From NCBI GenBank assembly GCA_022823185.1, contig JAJDXQ010000020.1, positions 1 to 64,000 of the forward strand: DNA of 64,000 nucleotides, given 5' to 3'. The position numbers and the translations under genes are program-made. Numbering within the stretch: the stretch's first letter is position 1; every line of letters begins with the position of its first letter. The stretch comes from Caldilineaceae bacterium. Lineage in GTDB: Bacteria > Chloroflexota > Anaerolineae > Caldilineales > Caldilineaceae. This document shows, piece after piece, positions 18,527 to 27,208 of this stretch. The notes below the pieces were generated by a model. It worked only from the letters and a program-made list of their open reading frames with translations, ran no database searches and had not been told where the DNA came from.

Positions 18527-19438
18527 TTGCAAGCAATCGATTTTGTAGCACCAACAAGTGTGGACGAGGCAATCTCGGCACTCGCTGCCGGGAGCGGCAT
18601 GGCCCGGCCGCTGAGCGGCGGCACGGACCTGATCGCACAGCTTCAGGAAGGGCGTCTTGCACTGGACACGGTCGTCGATTTGAAGCGAATCCCCGAACTG
18701 ATGGCGATTTCGATCAACAGCGACGGCCTGACCTTGGGCGCTTCCGTTTCATGCCATTCGATCAACAACAGCCAGGCGATTCGCGACGCTTATCCAGCCC
18801 TGATCGATTCGACGCACCTGATCGGGGGCACGCAAATTCAGGGGCGCGCCAGTCTTGGCGGCAACCTGTGTAACTCTTCTCCCGCCGCCGATTCGATTCC
18901 CAATCTGATCGCCCACAGCGTCACCTGCCACATTGCCGGCCCCAGCGGCCGCCGCACTGTCCCGGTCGAAGAGTTCTGCACGGCGCCGGGCCGCAATGTA
19001 CTCGAAAACGGCGAGTTCCTCGTCGCGTTGGAGTTTCCCGCCCCGCCGGCGAATTTCGGCGCCGCCTACCTGCGCTTCATCCCGCGCAATGAAATGGACA
19101 TCGCCGTCGTAGGCGCCGGCGCCTCCGTTGTCCTGAGCGATGACGGCAGCACGATCCAGTCGGCTCGCGTCTCCATTGGCGCTGTCGCGCCAACACCGCT
19201 GTTTGTGCAGGAAGCGGGCGACGCGCTGGCCGGTCAGCCGGTCTCAGAAGAGACGCTGGCCAAGGCCGCTGACCTGGCAAGAGACGCGGCGCGACCAATC
19301 AGCGACATGCGGGGAACGATCCCCCAGCGCAAACACCTGTCAGGCGTTCTGACACAGCGCGCCCTGCGCATCGCGATCGACCGGGCACGAGGCACCAAAA
19401 CCGTTGACGAACTTGGGAGACTGAATGGACATGGCTAA
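18527..19438 (+). CDS. Molybdenum hydroxylase FAD-binding subunit (CoxM/XdhB type)
   Basis: This 303-residue medium subunit passes electrons from the iron-sulphur subunit to FAD. FAD-contact motifs are plain: PLSGGTDLIAQL near residue 28 and GGTQIQGRASLGGNLCNSSP near residue 100. A CO-dehydrogenase-flavoprotein-like C-terminal domain follows. The start is a TTG at 18527 with a strong GAGGAGGT six bases upstream. The 3' end overlaps the next subunit by 14 bases, showing translational coupling in an FAD / Fe-S / Mo order. Confidence 0.93.
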   Translation: MQAIDFVAPTSVDEAISALAAGSGMARPLSGGTDLIAQLQEGRLALDTVVDLKRIPELMAISINSDGLTLGASVSCHSINNSQAIRDAYPALIDSTHLIGGTQIQGRASLGGNLCNSSPAADSIPNLIAHSVTCHIAGPSGRRTVPVEEFCTAPGRNVLENGEFLVALEFPAPPANFGAAYLRFIPRNEMDIAVVGAGASVVLSDDGSTIQSARVSIGAVAPTPLFVQEAGDALAGQPVSEETLAKAADLARDAARPISDMRGTIPQRKHLSGVLTQRALRIAIDRARGTKTVDELGRLNGHG

Positions 19439-19904
19439 AAAGATTGCTGTAACGACAACTCTGAATGGCGAAGAATCAATCTTCCTCTGCGAACCTCGGC
19501 AGACGCTGCTGGAAGCGCTGAGGGACAATCTTGGGCTGATTGGCAGCAAGGAAGGCTGCGGCAACGGCAACTGCGGCGCCTGCAACGTGCTCCTGGATGG
19601 CGTACTCGTCAACTCCTGCCTCGTGCTCGCGCCTGAAGTCGAAGGCCGCGACGTCGTCACCATCGAAGGCATCGCCGAAGACGGCGAACTGCATCCTCTT
19701 CAGCAGAAGTTTCTTGAGCATGCCTCGCTGCAATGCGGTATCTGCACGCCGGGGTTCATCGTGTCCGCCAAGGCCCTCTTGGATGACAATCCCGCTCCCA
19801 GCGAGCACGATGTCCGCCTCTGGCTGGCAGGCAATCTCTGCCGCTGCACGGGCTATGACAAGATCGTGCGCGCCGTATTGGACGTTGCCGAAGGCGACTC
19901 CTAG
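19425..19904 (+). CDS. Molybdenum hydroxylase 2Fe-2S subunit (CoxS/XdhC type)
   Basis: The small subunit (159 residues) carries two 2Fe-2S clusters. A plant-ferredoxin-like N-terminal cluster uses EGCGNGNCGAC and a later cysteine (VNSC). The second is in the helical domain with CGICTPG and NLCRCTGYDKI. It relays electrons from the molybdenum centre to FAD. Two ATGs (19425 and 19431) are possible starts. Confidence 0.95.
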   Translation: MDMAKKIAVTTTLNGEESIFLCEPRQTLLEALRDNLGLIGSKEGCGNGNCGACNVLLDGVLVNSCLVLAPEVEGRDVVTIEGIAEDGELHPLQQKFLEHASLQCGICTPGFIVSAKALLDDNPAPSEHDVRLWLAGNLCRCTGYDKIVRAVLDVAEGDS

Positions 19905-19922
19905 CGCCGAGGAGAAAATCAA

Positions 19923-22247
19923 ATGGCCAGCACGAAACAGAATGGTACCGCGAATCTGGCCGCAAACGGCCGGAACGGCTATAAGGTCATCGGCACACGA
20001 CCTGTGAGGCCGGACGGCGTGGACAAAGTGACCGGTCGCGCCATCTACGCAGCCGATGTTCAGATGACCGGGCTGCTGCATGGACACGTCCTGCGCAGCC
20101 CCCACGCGCATGCCCGCATCCGGTCCATCGACACCAGCAAAGCCGAGGCCCTTCCCGGCGTGCGCGCCATCGTCACCGCCGCCGACCTGCCGGTCGCCGA
20201 GGACAAAATCGAAGACCTGGGTGAAGGCGCTATCAACCTGAAATATCTGAGCGACAACATCCTGGCCCACGAAAAAGCACTTTACCACGGCCATGCCGTC
20301 GCCGGCGTGGCCGCGGTCAACCCGCACATCGCCGAAGAAGCCGCCGCTCTGATCGAAGTCGACTACGAGCCGCTCCCTCCCGTGATGACCGTAGACGACG
20401 CCCTGGCTGACGACGCGCCCATCCTCCTGGAAACGCTGCGCACCGACTCCATGGGGGAAATCGGCTCTGAACAGACCAATCTGGCTTCCTTCTTCCGCCA
20501 TCAACGCGGCGACCTCGAAGCCGGCTTTGCCGACGCCGAGCTCGTCGTCGACCGCACTTTCCGCACTGAGACGGTCCACCAGGGCTACATTGAACCCCAT
20601 GCCGCCACAGCCATGTACAGCGCCGACGGCCAGATCACCATCTGGACCAGCACACAGGGATCCTTCGCCGTGCGCGGCCAGGTCTGCGAAATCCTGCAGA
20701 TCCCCGTCTCCCGTCTCAAGGTCGTCCCCACCGAAATCGGCGGCGGCTTCGGCGGCAAAATCAACGTCTATGTCGAGCCGGTCGCTGTCCTGCTCTCGCA
20801 AAAAGCAGGCCATGAACCGGTCAAAATCGTGATGAGCCGGGCTGACGTCCTGGCCGCGACCGGACCCACCTCCGGCTCCAATATCAGAGTCAAGATCGGT
20901 GTCGACAGCAAAGGCAAAATCTCTGCCGCCCTCGCCGAGCTCTTCTACGAGGCCGGCGCCTACCCCGGTTCACCGGTGGGGGCCGCCGCCAACGTGAGCC
21001 TCGCCCCCTACGCCATCGACAATCTGCAGGTGGACGGCTATGACATCATCGTCAACCGCCCTCGCAGCGCGGCCTACCGCGCGCCAGGTGGCACCAATGT
21101 TGCCTTTGCCGTCGAGAGCGTCGTCGATGAACTCGCCGAAGAACTCGGCATGGACCCTGCCGAGTTCCGCATCCTTAACGGGGCCAAGGAGAACGATCGA
21201 AGGCCGGACGGCGTGCAGTACGCCCGCATTGGCCAGATCGAAACCGTCGAAGCCATCAAGGAGTCCGAGCATTACCGGTCGCCGCTCGAAGGCAACTATC
21301 GCGGCCGCGGCATCGCTTCCGGTTACTGGAACAACTGGGGCGGCCAGTCCAGCGCCACAGCAGTCCTCAACCCCGACGGCACCGTAAACCTCAACGAGGC
21401 CTCCACCGATATCGGCGGTACCCGCGCCTCCATCGCCATGCAGTTGGCCGAGGCGATGGACATCGACTACGAGCAGGTGAAGGCCCGCGTCGTTGATACC
21501 GACACCGTCTCCTACAACGACGTGACCGGCGGCAGCCGCACCACATTTGCCACCGGACTGGCCGCGTACAATCTCGGCCAGCAGCTCAAGAAAGAAATGA
21601 AGCGCCGTCTCGCCGAACACTGGGATGTCGAACGCAGCGAAGTCAGCTACGAAGACGGTGTGTTCAGCGCGGGCGACGAGAGCCTGCCTTTCGTTGAAGC
21701 CGCCGGCCTGGTGCAGCGGGAAGAGCCGCTGATGGCCAGTTCAACCGTTCATCCCCAGGACTTTGGCCCCGGCTTCTCCACCCAATGCGTCGACGTTGAA
21801 GTCGACCCCGAAACAGGCAAGATCACGATCCTCCGCTACACCATCGCCCAGGACGTCGGCAAGGCCATTCACCCCTCCTATGTGGAAGGACAGATGCAGG
21901 GCGGCGTCGCCCAGGGCATCGGCTGGGCCATCAACGAAGAGTACATCTACGATGACGAGGGCCATCTCCTCAACGCCAGCCTGCTCGACTACCGGATGCC
22001 GACCGCGCTCGACCTGCCCATGATCGATACGATCATGGTGGAGGTGCCACACCCCGCTCACCCCTACGGCGTGCGAGGCGTGGGCGAAGTGAACATTGTG
22101 CCGCCCGCCGGCGCCGTCGCCAATGCCGTCTACCAGGCCACCGGCGTGCGCATGGATAAACTGCCGATCTCTCCCGCGAATCTGCTTGAGGCCATGTGGG
22201 CCAAGCAAGCTGAGGACGCGGCTGAACCGGTTCCCGGAGACGACTGA
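19923..22247 (+). CDS. Molybdenum hydroxylase large (Moco-binding) subunit
   Basis: The 774-residue catalytic subunit belongs to the xanthine oxidase / aldehyde oxidoreductase / CO dehydrogenase family. Visible are the Moco-contact motif EIGGGFGGK (about residue 275) and the presumed catalytic glutamate in YGVRGVGEVNIVPP near residue 720. The active-site loop reads AAYRAPGG, not the AYxCSFR loop of form I CO dehydrogenase, so carbon monoxide is unlikely to be the substrate. An aldehyde or N-heterocycle is more plausible. Start: ATG after GAGGAG at 19910-19915. It is followed two bases later by a MoaD-like gene. Confidence 0.93.
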   Translation: MASTKQNGTANLAANGRNGYKVIGTRPVRPDGVDKVTGRAIYAADVQMTGLLHGHVLRSPHAHARIRSIDTSKAEALPGVRAIVTAADLPVAEDKIEDLGEGAINLKYLSDNILAHEKALYHGHAVAGVAAVNPHIAEEAAALIEVDYEPLPPVMTVDDALADDAPILLETLRTDSMGEIGSEQTNLASFFRHQRGDLEAGFADAELVVDRTFRTETVHQGYIEPHAATAMYSADGQITIWTSTQGSFAVRGQVCEILQIPVSRLKVVPTEIGGGFGGKINVYVEPVAVLLSQKAGHEPVKIVMSRADVLAATGPTSGSNIRVKIGVDSKGKISAALAELFYEAGAYPGSPVGAAANVSLAPYAIDNLQVDGYDIIVNRPRSAAYRAPGGTNVAFAVESVVDELAEELGMDPAEFRILNGAKENDRRPDGVQYARIGQIETVEAIKESEHYRSPLEGNYRGRGIASGYWNNWGGQSSATAVLNPDGTVNLNEASTDIGGTRASIAMQLAEAMDIDYEQVKARVVDTDTVSYNDVTGGSRTTFATGLAAYNLGQQLKKEMKRRLAEHWDVERSEVSYEDGVFSAGDESLPFVEAAGLVQREEPLMASSTVHPQDFGPGFSTQCVDVEVDPETGKITILRYTIAQDVGKAIHPSYVEGQMQGGVAQGIGWAINEEYIYDDEGHLLNASLLDYRMPTALDLPMIDTIMVEVPHPAHPYGVRGVGEVNIVPPAGAVANAVYQATGVRMDKLPISPANLLEAMWAKQAEDAAEPVPGDD

Positions 22248-22249
22248 GC

Positions 22250-22528
22250 GTGGCCAAAGTCTGGATCCCGCCCCTGATGCGCGCACTCACCGACGGCCAG
22301 CAGATCGTCGACGTGGAGGGCGAATCGGTGCGAGAGCTTGTCGCGGCCCTGGATGAGCGTTTCCCAGGTGTTGCCGACCGTATCATCGATGAAGGGCGCA
22401 TCCGGCCCGGCTGGACCGTCGCGGTCGATGGCGCCGTGCAGAATCGCGGGCTGCGCGCAGCCGTCGGGCCCGACAGCGAAGTGCATTTCGTTCCCGCAAT
22501 GACCGGCGGCAACCAGCCGCGATCCTGA
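22250..22528 (+). CDS. MoaD/ThiS-like sulphur-carrier or ubiquitin-like small protein
   Basis: This 92-residue beta-grasp protein ends VHFVPAMTGGNQPRS. MoaD and ThiS normally end in Gly-Gly, which is adenylated and thiocarboxylated; here five residues follow the Gly-Gly, so trimming would be needed first. It starts at a GTG two bases after the large-subunit stop, so it is translationally coupled to a molybdenum enzyme. A role in molybdopterin synthesis or as a protein modifier is inferred. A terminator follows. Confidence 0.8.
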   Translation: MAKVWIPPLMRALTDGQQIVDVEGESVRELVAALDERFPGVADRIIDEGRIRPGWTVAVDGAVQNRGLRAAVGPDSEVHFVPAMTGGNQPRS

Positions 22529-22668
22529 CTGCGGTCCCCATCAGTTCCCCATCGCTGGTTACTCTGCAACGGGGAAGCGGGCGCGAGTTCCGATTCGACC
22601 GGGCGAACCGCAGATAGAGATGGTCAACTTGGGAACGCCATGTTCCTGTCCAAGAAATCTGAATAAGG

Positions 22669-22706
22669 GACCCGGCAGCAGACAGGCGCGCTGCCGGGTC
22701 TTTCAA
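22669..22706 (+). terminator. Intrinsic terminator of the molybdenum hydroxylase operon
   Basis: gacccggcag (22669-22678) pairs perfectly with ctgccgggtc (22691-22700) over a 12-base loop, followed by tttcaatt. It lies 140 bases beyond the MoaD-like stop. Confidence 0.8.
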
Positions 22707-22720
22707 TTGGCCCCGAGCCT

Positions 22721-24475
22721 GTGCCCTCGGTTGGCGGACCAGGCGCCCGGATACCCTTCGCCACCTTCCTGCTCGCGCAAACCATGACATCTCGGACCAA
22801 GAAGCCTGCCCGCGCCGAAGATAGGATTTCCCTTCAGTGGCCGCGCAAGCGGCTGCGCATGGAACCCTCAATGCCAGCTGCGCAGCAGTTGGAATGCTTC
22901 TCGCCGCAACGCGCCGGCCCCACCGAGGAGGGACTGCTCCTCTACGGCGACAATCTCGACGCCATTTCCTGGCTGCTCGCCAACGGCTATGCCGGCAGCG
23001 TCCGCCTGATCTATATGGACCCGCCCTACAACTCGAACCGCGCCTATGCCAGCCGCATTCGCCTGCGCGGGAAAGGTCAGCCCACGCTGGGGGAAACAGC
23101 CGTTTACGAAGATATCTGGCAGACCGGCGCCTACCTCCAATTCCTGGCAGACCGGCTGCTACTCCTGCGCCAGCTGCTCCACCCTGACGGCACGCTCTGG
23201 CTGCACTGCGATCACCGCATGCAAGCGCATCTGCTCCTGCTGCTGTCTGAGATCTTTGGCCCGGATTCCCTCCTCAACACAGTGTACTGGCGCAGCCAGA
23301 CCATGCGCGGGGCCAAAGTCCACGCCCGCTTCTTCCCAAACAGCGCCCAGGCCATCCATATCTTCCGCGCCTCGAATCGAGGAAAGCCCTTCTGGAACGC
23401 CCCCAAGCGCGAGATCATTCTCACCGAGAAAGCCGCCGCCGCACAGTACATGCGCGACGAGCGCGGCTTCTTCCGCACTTCAGATCCCGGCTCCTACAGC
23501 TTCGAGAGCCTGAAGGCCCTCTTCGATGATGGACGCCTGTACGCCCCTTACGGCGGCAGCGTCATCATTGACGAAGACCATCGGAATGTCTCCGCCTCCA
23601 ATGGAGGAAATATCGGCGTGAAGTACTACCTCACCCGACAAGGCCGCAACCGTTACGTCCTGACCAGGCCGGTGGACAACCTGTGGGACGACATCGCCGG
23701 GCTTGGCACCGTTCCGGGAGAGGATGAAAACTATCCCACCCAGAAAACGGAAAGGCTGCTTCGGCGAATCCTGGAATCAGCCAGCGAGCCCGGAGACCTC
23801 ATCCTCGACCCGTTTGTCGGCTCCGGCACAACTCTGACGGTGGCGCAGCAGATGGGCCGCAAGTGGATCGGCTGTGACAGCGCTTGGCGCGCAGTGCGCA
23901 CCACCGCCTGCCGCCTGAGCCGCTCCCGGACCTCCCGGAATCCACGCCCTTCCGCCAGCGAAGTCAGCGCCAGTACCCGAGAACCCCGAGCTGACAACCG
24001 CAGTCTGGACGTGGGCGGGTACTCCATTCTTCGCCTCTCAACCGAGGACTTTGTCCCCGCCGGCCCTCCTTGGCAGGAGCGGCAGACCAACGCCGACGCC
24101 GACATTCACATCGAGCGTGCCGCCGACCGTCTGACCATCCGAATCGAGGGATTTCGCAGTCCTCAACTTTTCCGCTTGGCTTCCGGCGCGCAAATGTCAT
24201 TGCCGCGTGACTGGCGCCGCCAGGTCCGCGCCATCCTGCTCGATTCCGACTTCGACGGCGAAACGCTCCGCCCATCTCAAATCGACGCGCCCGCAGGCAA
24301 AAGCGACCTTGTCGCCGGCGCCTATTCCTCACCGCTGTCTCAGAGCCCCCCTGTCCCGGAGGGCGAGCCTGCAGACCGGTCCGTCGCAATCCTGATCGTC
24401 GACGTTGCCGGAGATGAGCATCTCTTCGTCCACCCGCTCCCATCAAGACAGTCCACCACCCAAGAGGATCTCTGA
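22721..24475 (+). CDS. Solitary DNA methyltransferase (DPPY, type III Mod-like)
   Basis: The product (584 residues from the GTG at 22721, or 563 from the ATG at 22784) is an N6-adenine/N4-cytosine methyltransferase. Motif IV is seen as LIYMDPPYNSNRAY and motif I as DPFVGSGTTL late in the protein, the beta-class order. LLLYGDNLDAI is typical of type III Mod subunits. The region between them probably recognises DNA. The last 150-180 residues have no match I recognise. No restriction gene or specificity subunit is adjacent, so it is an orphan. The start is uncertain because a terminator lies just upstream. Confidence 0.85.
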   Translation: MPSVGGPGARIPFATFLLAQTMTSRTKKPARAEDRISLQWPRKRLRMEPSMPAAQQLECFSPQRAGPTEEGLLLYGDNLDAISWLLANGYAGSVRLIYMDPPYNSNRAYASRIRLRGKGQPTLGETAVYEDIWQTGAYLQFLADRLLLLRQLLHPDGTLWLHCDHRMQAHLLLLLSEIFGPDSLLNTVYWRSQTMRGAKVHARFFPNSAQAIHIFRASNRGKPFWNAPKREIILTEKAAAAQYMRDERGFFRTSDPGSYSFESLKALFDDGRLYAPYGGSVIIDEDHRNVSASNGGNIGVKYYLTRQGRNRYVLTRPVDNLWDDIAGLGTVPGEDENYPTQKTERLLRRILESASEPGDLILDPFVGSGTTLTVAQQMGRKWIGCDSAWRAVRTTACRLSRSRTSRNPRPSASEVSASTREPRADNRSLDVGGYSILRLSTEDFVPAGPPWQERQTNADADIHIERAADRLTIRIEGFRSPQLFRLASGAQMSLPRDWRRQVRAILLDSDFDGETLRPSQIDAPAGKSDLVAGAYSSPLSQSPPVPEGEPADRSVAILIVDVAGDEHLFVHPLPSRQSTTQEDL

Positions 24476-24729
24476 CCTATCCTCCACCGCGCCACCCACT
24501 GCCCACCATCCAATGCAGTTGCCCCGTCAGTCGCAAGAGGCCTCCCTTGTGCGTGGAACACCCCCCGCAACGGCCCCCGTAAAAAGTGCTCCGCTGTCAA
24601 AGTGTGTACAATGCCTAAGGATATCCAGCCCAATTCACTATGACAATGCTCGATTCGCTACGCCCTGCGACCTCACCCAGCCATTTGCCTAAGGCAAACC
24701 TCAGACCACAGACCACTGCTGTGCGACGT

Positions 24730-24764
24730 TCTTCGCGCCTTTTCGCGTCCCTTCGCGGATCACC
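24730..24764 (+). repeat. Dispersed intergenic repeat, copy B
   Basis: The core cgcgtcccttcgcggatc matches copy A near 9005-9037 (one mismatch region) and copy C near 63868-63890. ttcttcgcgcc precedes it as in copy A. Confidence 0.65.
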
Positions 24765-24827
24765 CGCCGTTCGCAGTCCGCCGTCCTCCGCGCCACACCC
24801 CATCCCCTTTCGCTGGCTACCGCAGTG

Positions 24828-24881
24828 ACTGACCACTGACCACCGACCACTGGCCACTGCAGTTCTGACCACTGCAGTCAA
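24828..24881. repeat. Degenerate gaccact direct repeats
   Basis: Imperfect copies of gaccact or ccactg recur about six times within 54 bases (gaccactgaccaccgaccac and following). It lies directly after repeat copy B and is non-coding. Confidence 0.6.
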
Positions 24882-24933
24882 ATGCTCTGCGCCCCGCGCC
24901 TACGTCCGCGCCGACGATTTCGGTCGAAAATGG

Positions 24934-24939
24934 TATACT
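24934..24939 (+). promoter_or_regulatory. Extended -10 element immediately upstream of mutL
   Basis: TATACT preceded by TG plus one base ends nine bases before the mutL ATG. It overlaps the approach to GGAGG at 24940. If used, the mRNA would be leaderless or nearly so. No good -35 is seen. Confidence 0.4.
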
Positions 24940-24948
24940 GGAGGGGCT

Positions 24949-27000
24949 ATGGCCATTCAGCTTCTTCCTCAGGATATTGCCGCCAAAATCGCCGCCGGCG
25001 AGGTGGTCGAACGCCCGGCGAATGTAGCCAAAGAGCTGATCGAAAACAGCCTCGACGCCGGGGCAACCTACATTGAGGTCGAAATCAGGGAAGGAGGCCG
25101 GCGCCTCCTTCAGGTTTCTGACGACGGCCATGGCATTCCCGCCGCTGAACTGCCGTTGGCAGCGCAGCGCCATGCCACCAGCAAACTCGAACGGGCCTCC
25201 GACCTCGACTGCATCACCTCGTTCGGCTTCCGCGGCGAGGCCCTCTACAGCATCTCCGCAGTGAGCCGCACGACTCTCAAGAGCCGTCACGCAAACTTTG
25301 ATGCTGGCGCCGAGCTCTGCATCGAAGGTGGGGCGCTGGTCCGCAATCAACCCGTCGGCTTGCCGGTCGGCACTGTCGTCACCGTCGAAAACATATTTTT
25401 CAATACGCCTGCACGCCGCAAATTCCTGCGTCGTCCGCCAACTGAGGCGGGCCACATTGCCGCCATCGTGCAGCGCTATGCCCTGGCCTACCCTTCCTGC
25501 CGCTTTCAATTCGTCAGTGACGGTAAACTCTCCTTCTTTACCGAAGGGACAGGTCGAGTTGATGACGTACTGGCCAGGACGTACGGGCGCGAGAACGCCC
25601 ATCAGATGATCGCTGTTGGCCGCCCGCGCGCAGGGAGCGCGGGTCGTCGGTCTCCCGGTCAAGCAACCAGGCAGTCAGGAGACGCCGCCCAATCCGAACG
25701 GCAGCCGGTAGAGGACGAAATCAGCTTCATGTCCGACGCGGCCAATCAAAGCGTGCCCGAGTCACTTCCCGCCGCCGCTCGCCCCGCACCTGCCGGCCAG
25801 AATGGAGGCGTACTAGTCAGGGGCTATGTCAGCGCTCTTTCCTTTACTCGTCCCAGCCGCGCCCAGATCAATCTGTTTATCAACCGGCGCTACGTTCAGG
25901 ACCGCAGCCTCACCCACGCGGTTGTACAGGCCTATCACACCTTGCTGCCGGTTGGCCGCTTTCCAGTTGCCGTCATTTTCGTTGAGCTGGACCCGGCTGA
26001 AGTCGACGTAAACGTTCACCCGCGCAAGACTGAAGTCCGTTTCGTTGACGCCAACAAGGTCTTCAGCGCGGTCCAACGTACCGTGCGCCAGGCGGTGATC
26101 GAGAGCATTGGCGTGCCCGCGGTGCAGCTGGGAAGAGAGGACGCCCTGCCGACCGACGGCCCCGCGGCCGCGCCTCCTCTGGGACCAGACACCATCGAAG
26201 CGGGTCAGCACCCTCTGTCCGGGTGGTCAGCTCGACGCAACGTCATTCTCGGCGCCGGCCTCAACCGCCAGCCCGCGATTCCCCTCGAACGTTCCCAAAA
26301 TGAATACCCCGAGGCCGATCCGCCCCAGGACAGGCAGGTCTTGCCATCCGAACAGCCTGTAACGCCCCCGCCCGTCGCTGAATCGGACGAAACGCCCCGG
26401 GGCGACGCCCAATCACTCCCTCCGCTGCGTGTCGTTGGCCAGGCCGGCGCCATGTATGTTGTCGCTGAAGGTCCAGAGGGGCTCTACCTGATAGACCAGC
26501 ACGCCGCCCATGAACGAATTCTCTACGAGAAATTCATGGCCCGACTCGATGGCGGCGCCGGAAGCGGGATCCCCCGCCAGGGCCTGCTGGCCCCGATTTC
26601 GCTGCACGTGGGCGACGCGCGCGCCGGCCTCGTAGCCCAACATCTGAACGAGCTGAACGAAATTGGCTTCGTCGTCGAGCACTTCGGCGGCGATACCTTC
26701 CTCGTACGCGCAGTGCCCAATGTACTGTCGAATCAGGACGCCGAGCGGGCGCTCGATGAGATCGTTCAAGGTCTGGCTGAAAACCGGGACCTGGTCGGCG
26801 AGGAGCTGGAGGCCCGACTTGTGAAGATGGTCTGTAAGCGGGCCTCGATCAAGGCAGGTCAGATTCTCAGCGACATCGAAATGAAGGAGCTTGTGCGCCA
26901 GTTGGAGCGCTGCAGCGCCCCGCGGACATGTCCCCACGGCCGTCCCACGATGCTGCAGCTGAGCGCGGGTGAACTGGAGCGAGCCTTTAAGCGAACGTAG
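24949..27000 (+). CDS. mutL: DNA mismatch repair protein MutL
   Basis: MutL (683 residues) links mismatch recognition to strand removal. The GHKL ATPase domain shows ENSLDAGAT, DDGHGIP, RHATSK and GFRGEALYSI. Residues about 225-450 are an expanded proline-rich linker region. The C-terminal domain carries the endonuclease motif DQHAAHERILYE (about residue 515) plus VCKRASIKAG and CPHGRPT, so this MutL should nick DNA itself, as in bacteria without MutH. No mutS is in the window. Confidence 0.96.
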   Translation: MAIQLLPQDIAAKIAAGEVVERPANVAKELIENSLDAGATYIEVEIREGGRRLLQVSDDGHGIPAAELPLAAQRHATSKLERASDLDCITSFGFRGEALYSISAVSRTTLKSRHANFDAGAELCIEGGALVRNQPVGLPVGTVVTVENIFFNTPARRKFLRRPPTEAGHIAAIVQRYALAYPSCRFQFVSDGKLSFFTEGTGRVDDVLARTYGRENAHQMIAVGRPRAGSAGRRSPGQATRQSGDAAQSERQPVEDEISFMSDAANQSVPESLPAAARPAPAGQNGGVLVRGYVSALSFTRPSRAQINLFINRRYVQDRSLTHAVVQAYHTLLPVGRFPVAVIFVELDPAEVDVNVHPRKTEVRFVDANKVFSAVQRTVRQAVIESIGVPAVQLGREDALPTDGPAAAPPLGPDTIEAGQHPLSGWSARRNVILGAGLNRQPAIPLERSQNEYPEADPPQDRQVLPSEQPVTPPPVAESDETPRGDAQSLPPLRVVGQAGAMYVVAEGPEGLYLIDQHAAHERILYEKFMARLDGGAGSGIPRQGLLAPISLHVGDARAGLVAQHLNELNEIGFVVEHFGGDTFLVRAVPNVLSNQDAERALDEIVQGLAENRDLVGEELEARLVKMVCKRASIKAGQILSDIEMKELVRQLERCSAPRTCPHGRPTMLQLSAGELERAFKRT

Positions 27001-27069
27001 ACCGTAGCCCCCTCCTGCGGCATTCCCTCGTCAAGCCTGGCACGCTCACTTGCTTCGTAGGCGCCCACA

Positions 27070-27116
27070 AAAAACGTATTCGTTTTTGGGAACTGCATTC
27101 TCCGGTGTGCTATACT
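27070..27116 (+). promoter_or_regulatory. Palindrome and candidate promoter upstream of the YdjM-like gene
   Basis: aaaaacg (27070-27076) and cgttttt (27081-27087) form a 7-bp palindrome around tatt. TTGGGA (27086-27091) overlaps it, and an extended -10 TATACT lies at 27111-27116 (spacer 19). The palindrome could be an operator overlapping the -35, or a weak terminator of mutL. Confidence 0.35.
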
Positions 27117-27208
27117 GAACGGTGGCGCTCCAAAAGGACGGCAGATCCCCGTGCTTGGCATCTGCATCGTCTCGCACGTGGACATCGGACGCCAGCTCAG
27201 GAACCAGG

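Larger units (their letters stand above)
24476..24933. other. Repeat-rich spacer upstream of mutL
   Basis: About 460 bases without a gene. It contains dispersed repeat copy B near 24730 and a run of gaccact-like units near 24828-24881, both listed separately. Confidence 0.7.

Noticed and set aside
19923..22247. Aerobic form I carbon monoxide dehydrogenase
   Set aside because: The active-site loop reads AYRAPGG rather than AYxCSFR, and coxD/E/F-type maturation genes are absent.
24615..24881. Minus-strand frame through the repeats before mutL
   Set aside because: Its product is the translation of short direct repeats (Ser-Gly-Gln-Trp-like units), a known type of spurious call.
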